DNA of 64,000 nucleotides, from contig NZ_CP036265.1 in NCBI RefSeq assembly GCF_007743815.1, positions 1,514,501 to 1,578,500 on the forward strand, read 5' to 3'. The stretch comes from Alienimonas californiensis. Its GTDB lineage: Bacteria; Planctomycetota; Planctomycetia; Planctomycetales; Planctomycetaceae. Under the pieces are notes generated by a model. The model searched no databases and had not been told where the DNA came from. It saw nothing but the letters and a program-made list of their open reading frames with translations. Made by a program: the position numbers and the translations under genes. How positions within the stretch are numbered: position 1 is the first letter of the stretch; each line of letters opens with the position of its first letter. Shown piece after piece: positions 40,640 to 50,083 of the stretch.

Positions 40640-41872
40640 ATGACGATTCGCCCGCTCGTCGCCCTTCTCGTCGGCGCGACCTGGGGGGCGGTCGCGGCTC
40701 CCGGCGGGGAGCCGCTGAAGGTGTTCATCCTCGCCGGGCAGTCCAACATGCAGGGGCACGCCGCCGTCGAGACGTTCGACGGGATGGCCCTCAACCCGGA
40801 CGCCGCCCCGCTCTTGGAAAAACTCCGCGGGCCGGACGGGGAGCCCATCGTGCTGGAGGACGTGCGGATCTCCTCGGTCGGGGGGAACCGCGACGAAACC
40901 CTTGTCAGCGCCGGCCCGCTGACCGCCGGCTTCGGGGCGGAGGGCCGCGGGGCGAAGATCGGCCCGGAGTTGTCGTTCGGCGTCACTATGCACGAACTGC
41001 TGGGCGAGCCGATCCTGCTCATCAAAACCGCTTGGGGCGGCAAGAGCCTGCACACCGACTTCCGCCCGCCCTCCGCCGGCCCCCGCACCCTGACCGAGGG
41101 CGAACTCAAACGGGCCGAAGAGCGCAGCGAAGACCCCGCCGCCCTCCAGGCCGAACTGAACGACCGCAGCGGCGCCTACTACCGCAAGATGCTGTCCCAC
41201 GTGCACGCGGCGCTGGCCGACGTGGACGAGTTGCACCCCGCCCACGATCCGGCGGACGGGTACGAACTGGCCGGCTTCGTCTGGTTCCAGGGCTGGAACG
41301 ACATGGTCGCCGGCGACCAGTACCCCAGCCGCGGCGAGCCCGGCGGGTACGACGAGTACAGCCGGCTGCTGGCGACCTTCATCCGCGACGTGCGCAAGGA
41401 CCTGGGCGCCCCGGAGTTGCCGTTCGTGATCGGCGTGCTGGGCGTGGGCGGCCCGGTCGCGGACTACCGCTCGGACCAGCAGCGGTACGCGGCGACGCAC
41501 ACCCACTTCCGCGACGCGATGGCCGCCCCGGCCGCCCTCCTGGAGTTCCAAGGCAACGTGGCCGTCGTGCGGACCGAGGAGTACTGGGACGCCGCGGTCG
41601 CCGATCTGGTGCACCGCCGCAACCGCCTGAACGGCGAGCGAAACCGCATGGCCAAAGCCGTGAAGGCCGGCGACATGACCCCCGCCGAGGCCGACGCCGC
41701 CCAAGAGGCGCTGCCCGACGCCCTCACCCCGGCGGAGGAGGCCCGGCTGGAGGCCAGCGTCTCCAACGCGGAGTACCACTACCTCGGCTCCGCCACGATC
41801 CTCGGCCGCATCGGCGAAGCCTTCGCGAAGGCGAACGCGACCCTACTGAAGTCGGCAGGCGACGGCCGGTAA
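40640..41872 (+). CDS. exported sialate O-acetylesterase-like SGNH hydrolase
   Basis: 410 residues with a signal peptide (MTIRPLVALLVGATWGAVAA). The nucleophile motif is F-I-L-A-G-Q-S-N-M (GQSNM at 33-37, Ser35). Other family stretches are LLGEPILLIKTAWGGKSLHTDFRPPS, ELAGFVWFQGWNDMVAGDQYP and YHYLGSATILGRIGEAFAKA, the last supplying the catalytic His region (YHYLGSA). Such esterases deacetylate sugars of polysaccharides in the periplasm or outside the cell. An inserted helical segment (VHRRNRLNGERNRMAKAVKAGD) is usual in planctomycete members. Confidence 0.88.
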   Translation: MTIRPLVALLVGATWGAVAAPGGEPLKVFILAGQSNMQGHAAVETFDGMALNPDAAPLLEKLRGPDGEPIVLEDVRISSVGGNRDETLVSAGPLTAGFGAEGRGAKIGPELSFGVTMHELLGEPILLIKTAWGGKSLHTDFRPPSAGPRTLTEGELKRAEERSEDPAALQAELNDRSGAYYRKMLSHVHAALADVDELHPAHDPADGYELAGFVWFQGWNDMVAGDQYPSRGEPGGYDEYSRLLATFIRDVRKDLGAPELPFVIGVLGVGGPVADYRSDQQRYAATHTHFRDAMAAPAALLEFQGNVAVVRTEEYWDAAVADLVHRRNRLNGERNRMAKAVKAGDMTPAEADAAQEALPDALTPAEEARLEASVSNAEYHYLGSATILGRIGEAFAKANATLLKSAGDGR

Positions 41873-41904
41873 GGCGCTTCTCCGTAGGGCGTCACGCCCT
41901 CTGT

Positions 41905-41962
41905 GAGCCCGAAGCGCAAGCGAGGATCGGAGCCGTCTACCCTCGCTTGCGCTTCGGACTCA
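41905..41962. repeat. AGCCCGAAG-type hairpin, 22-bp stem with one mismatch
   Basis: AGCCCGAAGCGCAAGCGAGG is followed by CCTCGCTTGCGCTTCGGACT, with a loop of about 15 bases. It lies between the convergent esterase and outer-membrane genes and is the cleanest member of this hairpin family apart from the one at 60.4 kb. Confidence 0.85.
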
Positions 41963-41981
41963 TTGGGAAGGCCCGCCCGCC

Positions 41982-43445
41982 TCAGTACGTCCACTCCGAG
42001 ATCACCCCCGCGACGAAGCGGTCGGACTCGAACAGGGGGTTTTCCGAATCGAACCGCTGGTAGTTCGCCACCGCGGCGACGCTCAGCCGGGGGGTGAACC
42101 ACTTTCGGAGCTCGCCGCCGGCGCGATAGATCACCTCGTCGCGGCTGGGTTCGAACTCGAAGCGGTCGTAGTGGCGATAGCCCAGGCCGCCGCTGAGGGT
42201 CAGGTCCAGCGTGGGGACGATCGGGATCACCGCCTGCCCGGACAGGCCGCCGCCGAGGTAGGCGTAGTCGCTGCCGGTCGCGTCCAGACGGTCGAAATCC
42301 ACGGCCAGCCGCACGCCGGAGAGGTGCCGCATCCCGACGAGCCACTCCCGGGCGACGCCGGCGGCGTAGGTCACGCCGTCGGCGCTGGTGACTTCGGGGA
42401 GGATGCCGTCGGATTCGAAGTCGGCCTGGTCGACGGCCAGATAGCCGACGGCGGCGCCGCCGTCGTTCCGCAGGTGGGTCAGCCGGCCGACCAGGCCGTG
42501 CCGCTGCGAGAACGTCTCCCCGTCGAACTGGTCGAGGGTGAAGCGATATTCCAACCGCGGCACCAGGGCGCCGTCGGCCCAGGGGACGGCCCATTCGGAG
42601 TACAGCCCGGGCGTGAAGCTGCGGAGGTTCAGGGCGGAGAACTCCCCCTCGTTCAGCGTGAACCGGGTGGAGGAGAGCGCCCCGGCCGCCCAGCCGTCGC
42701 CCTTGGCGAGGGCGTATTCCGCATCCCCGCCGAGGAAGAATTGAAAACTCTCCCGGTCGCCGGGGGCGAGTTGCCGGGAGGTCGGCGCCAGGGCGACGTT
42801 GCTGTCGTACAGCAGGCCGGTTTCGAGCCGGAGCGACAGCGGCAGGCCGTCCGGCAGCAGGCTGGGGAAGAAGCCGTCGGCGATCGGTTCGTCGAGAAAC
42901 GGCGCCGGGGCGGGGGGGCCGGGGAACTCGCGGATCTCGAAGCCGGCGGGCGTCACGCCGGCGTCGGCGGAGCCGTTCGCGAACACGTCGGGAATCGGTG
43001 TGACGGCCGGTTCGGCGGCGACCTCGGGGGGCAGTTCGGCGAGGCGGGCCGCGGCGTCGGCGGCGTAGTCGCTGTCCGGGGCGAGGCGGATCGTTTCCCG
43101 CCAGTGGGACGCGGCGCCGGCGTCGTCGCCGAGGGCGTGCAGGGCCCGGCCGAGGTCAAACCGGGCCGCCCCGCCCAGCGGGTCCAGCGCCGCCGCCGCC
43201 CGCAGGCGCTCCGCGGCCTCCTCCGCCCGATCCGCGTCGAGCAGGGCCCGGCCGTAGAGGCGCTGGGCGGTGGCGTCCTGCGGCGCGGCGGCCGCCTTCT
43301 TCGCCAGGTAGTCCACCATCGCCGGCGGGGGCGGCGCCGCGACCGCCGCGGTCGGCGTCCCCGCCGCGAGCCCGCCCGCCGCCAGCCACGCCGCCGCCCA
43401 GACGAGCGGGGGGAAGACGGGCCGCGGGGCGGGACGACGGTGCAT
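41982..43445 (-). CDS. exported TPR protein with outer-membrane beta-barrel domain
   Basis: 487 residues from ATG 43445. A signal peptide ([26 protein letters not shown]) is followed by about three TPR units ([50 protein letters not shown]). After a linker, residues 190-487 show alternating hydrophobic/aromatic beta strands ([63 protein letters not shown]) ending in Y-Q-R-F...EWTY, an outer-membrane-type C-terminal aromatic. This resembles the surface-lipoprotein-assembly-modifier and other TPR-plus-barrel proteins. It is divergent from the GALGGS-repeat gene. Confidence 0.78.
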   Translation of the reverse strand: MHRRPAPRPVFPPLVWAAAWLAAGGLAAGTPTAAVAAPPPPAMVDYLAKKAAAAPQDATAQRLYGRALLDADRAEEAAERLRAAAALDPLGGAARFDLGRALHALGDDAGAASHWRETIRLAPDSDYAADAAARLAELPPEVAAEPAVTPIPDVFANGSADAGVTPAGFEIREFPGPPAPAPFLDEPIADGFFPSLLPDGLPLSLRLETGLLYDSNVALAPTSRQLAPGDRESFQFFLGGDAEYALAKGDGWAAGALSSTRFTLNEGEFSALNLRSFTPGLYSEWAVPWADGALVPRLEYRFTLDQFDGETFSQRHGLVGRLTHLRNDGGAAVGYLAVDQADFESDGILPEVTSADGVTYAAGVAREWLVGMRHLSGVRLAVDFDRLDATGSDYAYLGGGLSGQAVIPIVPTLDLTLSGGLGYRHYDRFEFEPSRDEVIYRAGGELRKWFTPRLSVAAVANYQRFDSENPLFESDRFVAGVISEWTY

Positions 43446-43708
43446 ACGGCTCGCCCCGGCTCTGCGGGCGTCGGGAGGGAATGGTCCCGGGAAGACGCCT
43501 CCGGAACGCATGACGACGGGCGCGGCAACGGCGGCCCGAGGCGGAACTAGATGCGAACGACGGATCGGTCAAGACCTGCCCGACGGCCCGAACCGGTCTG
43601 GACCGTCGGCCGCGACGCGTGTTATCGCCCCCGCGTTCGCCGCCGCTCCAGACGCCGCGCTTCCAGCGCCGTCTCGCGGCCTCAGCCCTTCTCACACGGA
43701 AGAACGCC

Positions 43709-45217
43709 ATGCGTTCCAAGTCCCTCCACGGCCTGATCGCGGCCGCCGTCATGGCCGCCGGCGCCGCCGAACTGTCGGCCGCCCCGCAGCTTGGCAGCTC
43801 GGTCGATCGGGCGCTCCAGAGCCGCGGCCGCCTGCTCGGCGCCGGCCGGGTCAACGCCACGGCAAGCGGCGCCGCCGGGGCGACCGCCGCCGGAACCGGC
43901 GCCGGGGCGGCCGCCTCCGGCGGGGCCGCGGCCGGCGGGGCCCTCGGCGGCAGCGGGGCCCTCGGCGGCAGCGGGGCCCTCGGCGGCAGCGGGGCCCTCG
44001 GCGGCAGCGGGGCCCTCGGCGGCAGCGGGGCCCTCGGCGGCAGCGGGGCCCTCGGCGGCAGCGGGGCCCTCGGCGGCAGCGGGGCCCTCGGCGGCAGCGG
44101 GGCCCTCGGCGGCAGCGGGGCCCTCGGCGGCAGCGGGGCCCTCGGCGGCGGCGGGGCCCTCGGCGGCGGCGGGGCCCTCGGCGGCGGCGGGGCCCTCGGC
44201 GGCGGCGGAGCCCTCGGCGGCGGCGTGCTGGGCGGCAGCGGGGCACTGGGCGGCGGGGCCGCCGGCCGCGTCACCCCGCAGACCGGCGCCGGACGCGTGG
44301 GACGCGACCTCCGCGGCGGGCTGGGCCTCGGCGTGCATAGCGGCGCCGAACTTGGCGGCGGCGCCGCCCTCGGCCGCGGCGGCGTGCTGGGCGATGCCGG
44401 CCTGCTGAGCCACGGCGCCGCGGGCCAAGGCGGCGCTGGCGCCGTGCTGGGCGCCGGCGCTGGGCTGGGCACTGGTGCCGGCGCTGGGCTGGGCGCCGGC
44501 GCCGGGCTGGGCGTGGGCGTCTCCGCCGACGCTTCCGCACAGGCCGGCGCCCGCGGGAGCCGCCAAGGCTCCGGCGCCGTGATCGGCAGCAACGGCGTGC
44601 TGAACGGCGGCGTGAATGGCGAGATGGCCGGCTCCCTTGAGGCCGGCTCCGTGGGCGTCGACGCCCGCCTCGGCCGCACCGGTGCCGACGCCGGCGCCCG
44701 GTTCGAACTCTCCCGGGCCGAACTCATCCTCTCCCACCGCCTCGCCCAGATCGACCGCGCCCGGGACCAGGCGATCGCCTCCGGCAAGACCGAGGTTCTG
44801 GTCCAGTGCGATCGGCTGGAAGCGATCGCCCGCGCCCAGTACGACCAGCGGACCCGCGTCGAGACGCAGGTCGAAGGCGCCGCCGAGGGCGCCGTCGGCG
44901 TCGGCGGGATGATCGGCGCCGCCGCGTCCGCGACCGCCGCGGGCTCCGCCCAGGGCGGGACCTCCCTGCCGGGCCGTCGCCTCCCGCAGCCCCGGCCGGA
45001 ACCGATGCCCTCCGTGATCGTGCCGGTCGGCGGCGTGCAGGGCGAACTGAGCGGCGAGGTCACGGCGGACGGTTCCCTCTCCGCCTTCCCCACGCGGCCG
45101 ACCGCTCCCGCCACGCCCGCTCCGGCTCCCGTCGAACCCCAGCCCGCCGTCTCCGGCGAGACGGCCGCCGCCGGCGAAGCCGCCGCGTCCGGCGAGACCG
45201 CCCCGATTAAGAACTGA
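43709..45217 (+). CDS. exported Gly/Ala-rich protein with GALGGS hexapeptide array
   Basis: 502 residues from ATG 43709, with a signal peptide ([17 protein letters not shown]). Residues 77-172 are 16 perfect hexapeptides, 11 GALGGS then 5 GALGGG, encoded by an 18-bp tandem repeat. A looser Gly/Ala/Leu region follows ([18 protein letters not shown]). Residues about 335-390 form a charged helix ([50 protein letters not shown]). The end is Pro/Ala/Glu-rich. It is probably a structural, surface or matrix protein. Overlapping frames on the other strand are shadows of the repeat. Confidence 0.75.
   Translation: MRSKSLHGLIAAAVMAAGAAELSAAPQLGSSVDRALQSRGRLLGAGRVNATASGAAGATAAGTGAGAAASGGAAAGGALGGSGALGGSGALGGSGALGGSGALGGSGALGGSGALGGSGALGGSGALGGSGALGGSGALGGSGALGGGGALGGGGALGGGGALGGGGALGGGVLGGSGALGGGAAGRVTPQTGAGRVGRDLRGGLGLGVHSGAELGGGAALGRGGVLGDAGLLSHGAAGQGGAGAVLGAGAGLGTGAGAGLGAGAGLGVGVSADASAQAGARGSRQGSGAVIGSNGVLNGGVNGEMAGSLEAGSVGVDARLGRTGADAGARFELSRAELILSHRLAQIDRARDQAIASGKTEVLVQCDRLEAIARAQYDQRTRVETQVEGAAEGAVGVGGMIGAAASATAAGSAQGGTSLPGRRLPQPRPEPMPSVIVPVGGVQGELSGEVTADGSLSAFPTRPTAPATPAPAPVEPQPAVSGETAAAGEAAASGETAPIKN
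43937..44224 (+). repeat. 18-bp tandem array, 16 copies ([12 protein letters not shown])
   Basis: The unit GGGGCCCTCGGCGGCAGC is repeated 11 times without a change (43937-44134), then 5 times with GGC in place of AGC. Perfect nucleotide identity points to very recent expansion or ongoing homogenisation. Confidence 0.97.
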
Positions 45218-45261
45218 CGCCGCCGCGTCCCTCGTGACGCGTCTCCGTCGTTCGTCCCACC

Positions 45262-45301
45262 GCCGCCCCGGTCGCAGGGTTCCCCCCGCGGCCGGGGCGG
45301 C
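45262..45301 (+). terminator. hairpin after the GALGGS gene
   Basis: GCCGCCCCGG (45262-45271) pairs with CCGGGGCGGC (45292-45301), followed by ATTGCGTTT, 45 bases after the stop codon. Confidence 0.55.
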
Positions 45302-45320
45302 ATTGCGTTTGACGCTCTTT

Positions 45321-45407
45321 GGCAGCCCGAGGCGCACGCCGAGGCGCACGCCGAGGCGGGATGACGTTCGCCGCCTCACCCGGCCTCGGCTCGCGCCTCG
45401 GGCTGCC
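45321..45407. repeat. AGCCCGAGG-type hairpin with internal duplication
   Basis: GGCAGCCCGAGGCGCACGCC with GAGGCGCACGCC repeated is paired with CCTCGGCTCGCGCCTCGGGC. It is a variant of the hairpin family and lies between convergent genes. Confidence 0.7.
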
Positions 45408-45460
45408 GTCCTGGCTGAGCGGCCGGAGCCGATCTTCAGTTCTCCGACCGCGCACGCAAA

Positions 45461-45491
45461 CAGGGCGGCGGGACGTGGTCCCGCCGCCCTG
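45461..45491 (-). terminator. perfect 14-bp stem, 3-base loop, after the YXWGXW gene
   Basis: CAGGGCGGCGGGAC and GTCCCGCCGCCCTG enclose GTG. On the minus strand it is followed by TTTGCG, 32 bases beyond the stop of the YXWGXW gene. Confidence 0.7.
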
Positions 45492-45522
45492 CGGCACTGC
45501 GTCTGAAGACCAACCCGGAGGG

Positions 45523-48159
45523 TCAGTCGTCCTTGTCCTCGCCCGCCGGGACGGACGGCGTTTCCGGCGCCGCCGGGGCGGGGGTCTCCGGCGCCTCAGC
45601 CGCCGGCGGCGTCTCCGGAGCGGCCGGCGTCGACGGGGCGGCCGGCGTCGACGGGGCGGCCGGCGTCGACGGGGCGGACGGCGTTTCCGGGGCAGACGGG
45701 GTCTCCGGGGCGGAGGGCGTCGAGGGGGTGGACGGCGTCGAGGGGGCCTGCGGGGCGGCGCTCGGTCCGCCCCCGTTCCCCCGACCGCCGCCGCGGTTCC
45801 CCGGTCCGCCCGCATTGCCGCGGCCCGGATTGCCCGGGGCGCCGGCATTGCCGCGGCCCGGGGCGTCCGCGTTACCGCGGCCCGGGGCGTCCGCGTTACC
45901 GCGGCCCGGGGCGTCCGCGTTACCGCGGCCCGGGGCGTCCGCGTTACCGCGGCCCGGGGCGTCCGCGTTGCCGCGACCCGGGGCGTCGGGGGCGCCGGCG
46001 TTGCCGCGGTTCATCTCACCGCTGCGTCCGCCCGCGTCGCCGGGCCGGTCGGGCCGGCGATCGGCGCCGCGATTGCCGCGGCCGGGGTTCTCGGCGCCGG
46101 GTTGAGCGCCGGGCTGGCCGCCGGGTTGAGCGCCGGGTTGGCCGTCGGCGCCCAGGCCGGGGGGAGTGCGGTCGAACGGGCCGCGGCGACCTTGGCCGGC
46201 GTTCTCGTTGCCGGCGTCCGGTTGACCGGCGCGGAACGGCGGCGGCACGTCGCGGCCGCCGCGATCCTCGTTCATCCCCGGGCGGTCGCCGCGATCCCCG
46301 AGCCCCGGCGCGTCGTCGCCACGATCGCCGAGTCCCGGCGCGTCGTCGCCACGGTTGCCGAGCCCCGGCCGATCGTCGCCACGGTCGCCACGTCCCGGCG
46401 CGTCGTCGCCACGATTGCCGAGTCCCGGCCGATCGCCGCGTTCGCCGTCGCGGCCGAAGACGTCGCGGGGGTTGAACCCGCGGCCGGGTTCGCGGCGGTC
46501 CGCCCCGGCGTTCTCGCCGGGAGCGGCGTCGCCGGGGGCGGCGTCGCCGCCCGGCTGGGGCGGCTCGGGCAGATCCGGCCGGCCGTTGCCGCGGCCCGGT
46601 TGATTGTCGCCGCGGTTGCCGAAGTTGGGACGGGCGGTGACCCGATCGTCCGCGTCGGCGGCGTTCTCAGCGGCGTTCTCCGCGGCGTTCGCCAACTCGC
46701 CCAGATTCAGCTGACGGTCCCGGGCCTGTTCGGCGACGTTCTCCAGGCGTTCGCCCTGCGTGTCGACGGCGGCTTCGAGTCGCTCCAACTGGCTCCGCTG
46801 ACGGGTGAGGTCGCGGAAGACGTCGCGGCTCCGCACGGCGCGTTCAATCCGAGGTTGGTCCACGTTGACCAGTCGGCCGAAGCCGCCGAACCGAGCGTCG
46901 GCCCCCCGGGCGCCCACGTTGGCGCCGGCGTTGAGGTCGCTGAGGGTGACGGCGAAGTCCGCGAACGTGGAGGCCTGACCGCTGCCGGCGCCGACGTTCA
47001 CGGCGTTGGCGAAGGCGGCGTAGGTCCGCGGCGGGCGGGCCCGTTCGTTCCGCTGATAGAACGTGCTCCAGGTCTGCAACCGCTCGACGAGGTTCACGTC
47101 ACGCCGGGCGTAGTTCCAGCGGTAGTAGGTCAGCAGCGGATCGGAGTAGCCGTAGCCGTACTGCGGGGACGCCAGGGCGTACCAGGGCAGCAGCGTGGCG
47201 TTCCGGCGCCCGCCGTAGCCGAACCCGTCGAACTGCGCGGTGTTGTAGTAGTCGCCGTAGTAGTAGTGCTGATACCGCGGGGAGACGAACAGGGTGGTAA
47301 CCAGCAGTTCCGGGTTCACCACGACGCTCGGCACGTAGCGGGTGCGGCTCACGTAGGTGGGGCCGAAGGTCGCCGGGGCGAACAGCAGGCCGCGGCGCTC
47401 CAGCGGGAAGTCCCAGTAACCCGCGACGAACACGCAGCCGTAGGGGGTCCATTCGTAATGGTCGGGAATCCAGACGTACTCCTCCTGGGCCGGCGCCCAG
47501 AAGCCGGGCCGCCAGCGGTAGCCGCGGGCGGCGTCGTCAGCGGCCCAGACCCAGCAGCCGGGCACGTAGAAGTAGTCGCCCTCCGGGGCGGGGGCGCTGG
47601 GGCCGCGTTCGAGGGTTTCCGGCGGGTAGGGCAGGTAGCTAACGCTTTCCGTCCGGGTGTCCGCCCAGAAGCCGCTCACCCACTGGTAGCCGCCCTGGGA
47701 ACCGTCGCTCGCCTCGGCCCAGTAGCCGGGCACCCAGCTGCGGCCGGCGGGAACGTCCCGCCACATGCCGCTGATCCACAGGTAATCCTGCTCATCGACC
47801 TCCCAGCCCCAGTAGCCGGGAATCCATTCGACGTTGTCGCCTTCCGGCCGCTGATCCGGCGGGACCTCGTCGATCGGGCCGGGGGGTTGGCGTTCGACGA
47901 TCAGCCCGGGCTCCGGCTGCTCCGCGTAGGGCCGGGCGAACGCCTCGTGCAGCGGGCCGCGGGTAAGGATTTCCTCGGCGCCCTGCTGATCGAACCCCTG
48001 CTGCCCTGCTTGGCCGCCGTTCCCCGGCGCCGTGAGGTTCGGGGGGGTCTGCGGCAGGTCCGGGAGCAGCGGGTCCTGCCCGTGGGCGGACCCCGGCCCA
48101 TGAGCGGCCCAGGGGAGGAGCAGGAGCGCGGCGGCGCCCCAGGATCGGCGGATGTGCAT
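45523..48159 (-). CDS. exported YXWGXW-repeat protein with long disordered repeat tail
   Basis: 878 residues from ATG 48159, with a signal peptide (GAAALLLLPWAAHGPGSAHGQ). Residues about 85-290 contain six or more W-x-P-G-Y-W / W-V-x-G-x-W motifs (EWIPGYWGW, LWISGMW, SWVPGYW, QWVSGFW, RWRPGFW, VFVAGYWD), the YXWGXW repeat family typical of Planctomycetota. A Tyr-rich stretch and a coiled coil (RLEAAVDTQGERLENVAEQARD) follow. The C-terminal half is disordered and made of short tandem repeats: DRGDDAPGLG-like decapeptides, six DAPGRGNA octapeptides, and S-T-P / A-A-P-S-T-P repeats, ending in acid residues. It is a likely surface or outer-membrane-associated protein. It has its own terminator. 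Confidence 0.82.
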   Translation of the reverse strand: MHIRRSWGAAALLLLPWAAHGPGSAHGQDPLLPDLPQTPPNLTAPGNGGQAGQQGFDQQGAEEILTRGPLHEAFARPYAEQPEPGLIVERQPPGPIDEVPPDQRPEGDNVEWIPGYWGWEVDEQDYLWISGMWRDVPAGRSWVPGYWAEASDGSQGGYQWVSGFWADTRTESVSYLPYPPETLERGPSAPAPEGDYFYVPGCWVWAADDAARGYRWRPGFWAPAQEEYVWIPDHYEWTPYGCVFVAGYWDFPLERRGLLFAPATFGPTYVSRTRYVPSVVVNPELLVTTLFVSPRYQHYYYGDYYNTAQFDGFGYGGRRNATLLPWYALASPQYGYGYSDPLLTYYRWNYARRDVNLVERLQTWSTFYQRNERARPPRTYAAFANAVNVGAGSGQASTFADFAVTLSDLNAGANVGARGADARFGGFGRLVNVDQPRIERAVRSRDVFRDLTRQRSQLERLEAAVDTQGERLENVAEQARDRQLNLGELANAAENAAENAADADDRVTARPNFGNRGDNQPGRGNGRPDLPEPPQPGGDAAPGDAAPGENAGADRREPGRGFNPRDVFGRDGERGDRPGLGNRGDDAPGRGDRGDDRPGLGNRGDDAPGLGDRGDDAPGLGDRGDRPGMNEDRGGRDVPPPFRAGQPDAGNENAGQGRRGPFDRTPPGLGADGQPGAQPGGQPGAQPGAENPGRGNRGADRRPDRPGDAGGRSGEMNRGNAGAPDAPGRGNADAPGRGNADAPGRGNADAPGRGNADAPGRGNADAPGRGNAGAPGNPGRGNAGGPGNRGGGRGNGGGPSAAPQAPSTPSTPSTPSAPETPSAPETPSAPSTPAAPSTPAAPSTPAAPETPPAAEAPETPAPAAPETPSVPAGEDKDD
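45845..45988. repeat. 24-bp tandem array, 6 copies (DAPGRGNA)
   Basis: The unit GCGTTACCGCGGCCCGGGGC-GTCC is repeated six times; the central four are identical and the outer two carry one to three changes. It encodes DAPGRGNA on the minus strand. Confidence 0.95.
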
Positions 48160-48347
48160 GGTGAGCGTTCTGTGTCGAAGGAAGGGTTGCGAGATCGGCG
48201 AGAGCCGAGGCGCTGAAGTTAGAGCGCGTCCGCAGTCATCTGGCGGCGGACGCCCGCGCGGCGCGATCGGGAGAACTCGCACCACCGCCCCGGGGCGAAG
48301 AACCGGCCGCCGCCCCGCCGCCGACCGCCTCGCCTCGCGCACAGAAC

Positions 48348-48375
48348 GACCCGGCCGCGGGAACGCGGCCGGGTC
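48348..48375 (-). terminator. 12-bp stem hairpin after the capsid operon
   Basis: GACCCGGCCGCG and CGCGGCCGGGTC enclose GGAA. It lies 58 bases beyond the last gene of the minus-strand phage block; there is no T-run of note. Confidence 0.5.
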
Positions 48376-48432
48376 GCGGAGCAGTCAGGTCGTCGCCGTG
48401 ACGACGTCGGACTGGTTACAGGATCGGGCCGG

Positions 48433-48663
48433 TTACGGCGTCGGGCCGGTCAGCCATTTGCGGAGGGCGTTCAGGGCCGTGGCGGCGGCGGCGGCGAGGG
48501 CCCCGCCCAGGGCGGCGCCGGTCTCCAGGTTCGGCAGGACCTCCGTGCTGAGGTACGCCAGAATCGCCCCGCCGGCCGCCAGCGCGGCGCCGCGGAGGAT
48601 CTTCAGCCCGTCCGCCGCGTTCAGGCGGAAACGCGGGGAGGGGACGGTCGCTGTGGTGTTCAT
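48433..48663 (-). CDS. small membrane protein, holin-like, at end of capsid block
   Basis: 76 residues from ATG 48663. One or two hydrophobic helices (GAALAAGGAILAYLSTEV and GAALGGALAAAAATALNAL) are followed by a basic tail (RKWLTGPTP). Size and shape resemble phage holins or small capsid-associated membrane proteins, and it is the last gene of the capsid block. No endolysin gene is near. A different role in the envelope is equally possible. Confidence 0.5.
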   Translation of the reverse strand: MNTTATVPSPRFRLNAADGLKILRGAALAAGGAILAYLSTEVLPNLETGAALGGALAAAAATALNALRKWLTGPTP

Positions 48664-48674
48664 GGGATCGGTCG

Positions 48675-48790
48675 CTTTGGAAAGAAGGCGGAGGGGGGAG
48701 GGCGGAAGGCGGAAGGGGAGACGACGGTCGGGGGGCTGCGGGGCGACGCTTGCGCGTCCCCTCCGCCCTCCGCCATCCCCCTTCCGAAAT
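48675..48790. repeat. purine/pyrimidine tracts between holin-like and capsid genes
   Basis: AAGAAGGCGGAGGGGGGAGG (from 48683) and CCTCCGCCCTCCGCCATCCC (from 48759) are inverted with respect to each other, as at 18.55-18.66 kb, suggesting the tract family moves or arises as inverted pairs. Confidence 0.55.
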
Positions 48791-48794
48791 CGAT

Positions 48795-50027
48795 TCAGCC
48801 GCCGAGGACCTTGGTGACGAACGCGGTGTCCGTGGCGGAGACGCCGCCGAAGTAGCGGGCCTTCACCCGCAGGGCGACGTCCCGCTCGAACGCCGCCGGG
48901 CCGTCGCTGCGCTGCAGGAACGTCTGCACGGGCCAGACCTCCGTCCACACGAACTGCTTGCGGAAGTCGCCCAGGTACCAGTCCCGCCGGCCCTCGGCGC
49001 CCAGTTCGTCCAGGAAGGGGCTCGACAGCACCTCCAACCGCCGGTGCGGGTTGCCGGAGACGGTCGTGGTCCCGTCGACCGTGCGGCGGATCTCCGTGGC
49101 CTCGACGATGCCGCGGGCCGTGCCGGCTAGGCTCTCCGGCACGAGGACCTGCGTCGCCGGGGCGAGGATCGGGCGGCGCTGACCGTCGACTCTGTCGTCC
49201 AGAACTTCCGTCGCCCGGTAGCCGCGGGCGGCGTCCAGGGCGGCCCAGTCGTCCAGCGGCAGGGCGCTCGCGTGGGTCGGGCTGGTCGTGTTCGCGGGGC
49301 CGATCAGATTTCGGTTCGAGCCGTCCGCGGCGTACAGCGTTTCGCCCACGCCGCCGGGGCGATAGACCGGCTTGCCGGGCTCCGCGTCGGCGACGGCCCG
49401 CACGATCGTCCGCTCGCGCTCCTGCCGCAGCCCCTCGCCCAACCGGACGGCCCGGCGGAAGACTTCGCCGGTCTGGTCGAAGGCGATCAGCTCCTCTGTG
49501 ACGGAGAGAATGCGGCCCTGTTTGCTCTCCTCCGAGGTGACGAACTTCTCCGCGAAGGTGCTCTCCTCGTACTTGTGACCCTCGGGGATCGTCGTGGGGC
49601 TGGCGGTGGCGGTGAAGCCGGCGATCTTCGCCCCCCGCCCGGTCGCCTTCACGACCGTGACCAGCGCATCGCCGATCAGCCCCGCGGCCGCGTCGTAGCC
49701 CTCGGCCACCTTGCGGGCCAGCAGTTCGGCGGTGACGACGCGGAACAGATCCGTGCGGGCGCCGGGGGCGTGCTCGCTCAGCAGGGCGACCGGCGCCCGG
49801 TCCGGGCCGGCGGCGGCCTCGCGGAGCGCGGCGAGCCCGTCGCTCACGCCGCGATCGCCCGGTCCCCCGAACGACGGGCTGCCGAAGATCCCGCAGGCCT
49901 CGGCGAGGCGGCGGAGGCTGAAGTCGTCGGGGGTCAGCGTGCCGGCGGTCAGCAGGTCGCGGGTCTTCTCGTAGAAGGCGGCGGGGCCGAGGGAATCGAT
50001 CAACCCGGCCAGGTCGGTGCGTTGCAT
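48795..50027 (-). CDS. phage-like major capsid protein
   Basis: 410 residues from ATG 50027. HK97-fold major capsid features by reading: a helical N-terminus (TDLAGLIDSLGPAAFYEKTRDLL), the SPTTIPEGHKYEESTFAEKFVTSEESKQGRILSVTEELIAFDQ segment seen in Mu/lambda-like capsid proteins, and PVYRPGGVGETLYA before a long beta-rich C-terminus. The ending WYLGDFRKQFVWTEVWPVQTFLQRSDGPAAFERDVALRVKARYFGGVSATDTAFVTKV is typical of capsid subunits. It is intact and preceded by decoration and protease genes on the same strand. It encloses DNA in phage; here the shell may serve a domesticated particle. Confidence 0.85.
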   Translation of the reverse strand: MQRTDLAGLIDSLGPAAFYEKTRDLLTAGTLTPDDFSLRRLAEACGIFGSPSFGGPGDRGVSDGLAALREAAAGPDRAPVALLSEHAPGARTDLFRVVTAELLARKVAEGYDAAAGLIGDALVTVVKATGRGAKIAGFTATASPTTIPEGHKYEESTFAEKFVTSEESKQGRILSVTEELIAFDQTGEVFRRAVRLGEGLRQERERTIVRAVADAEPGKPVYRPGGVGETLYAADGSNRNLIGPANTTSPTHASALPLDDWAALDAARGYRATEVLDDRVDGQRRPILAPATQVLVPESLAGTARGIVEATEIRRTVDGTTTVSGNPHRRLEVLSSPFLDELGAEGRRDWYLGDFRKQFVWTEVWPVQTFLQRSDGPAAFERDVALRVKARYFGGVSATDTAFVTKVLGG

Positions 50028-50083
50028 GGAGAAACCTCTGTCTGAGAGATGAGAAGGGGGAACAGGACGGCGCCGCAGCGCGG

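Noticed and set aside
43156-45379. Long minus-strand frames over the GALGGS array (Pro/Ala-rich or AAAEGP repeats)
   Set aside because: An 18-bp repeat keeps all frames open. Only the plus-strand frame has a signal peptide and a helical C-terminal domain.
45845-45988. CRISPR-like regular array
   Set aside because: The 24-bp units are adjacent with no spacers and encode an in-frame octapeptide. The 18-bp array at 43937 is rejected for the same reason.
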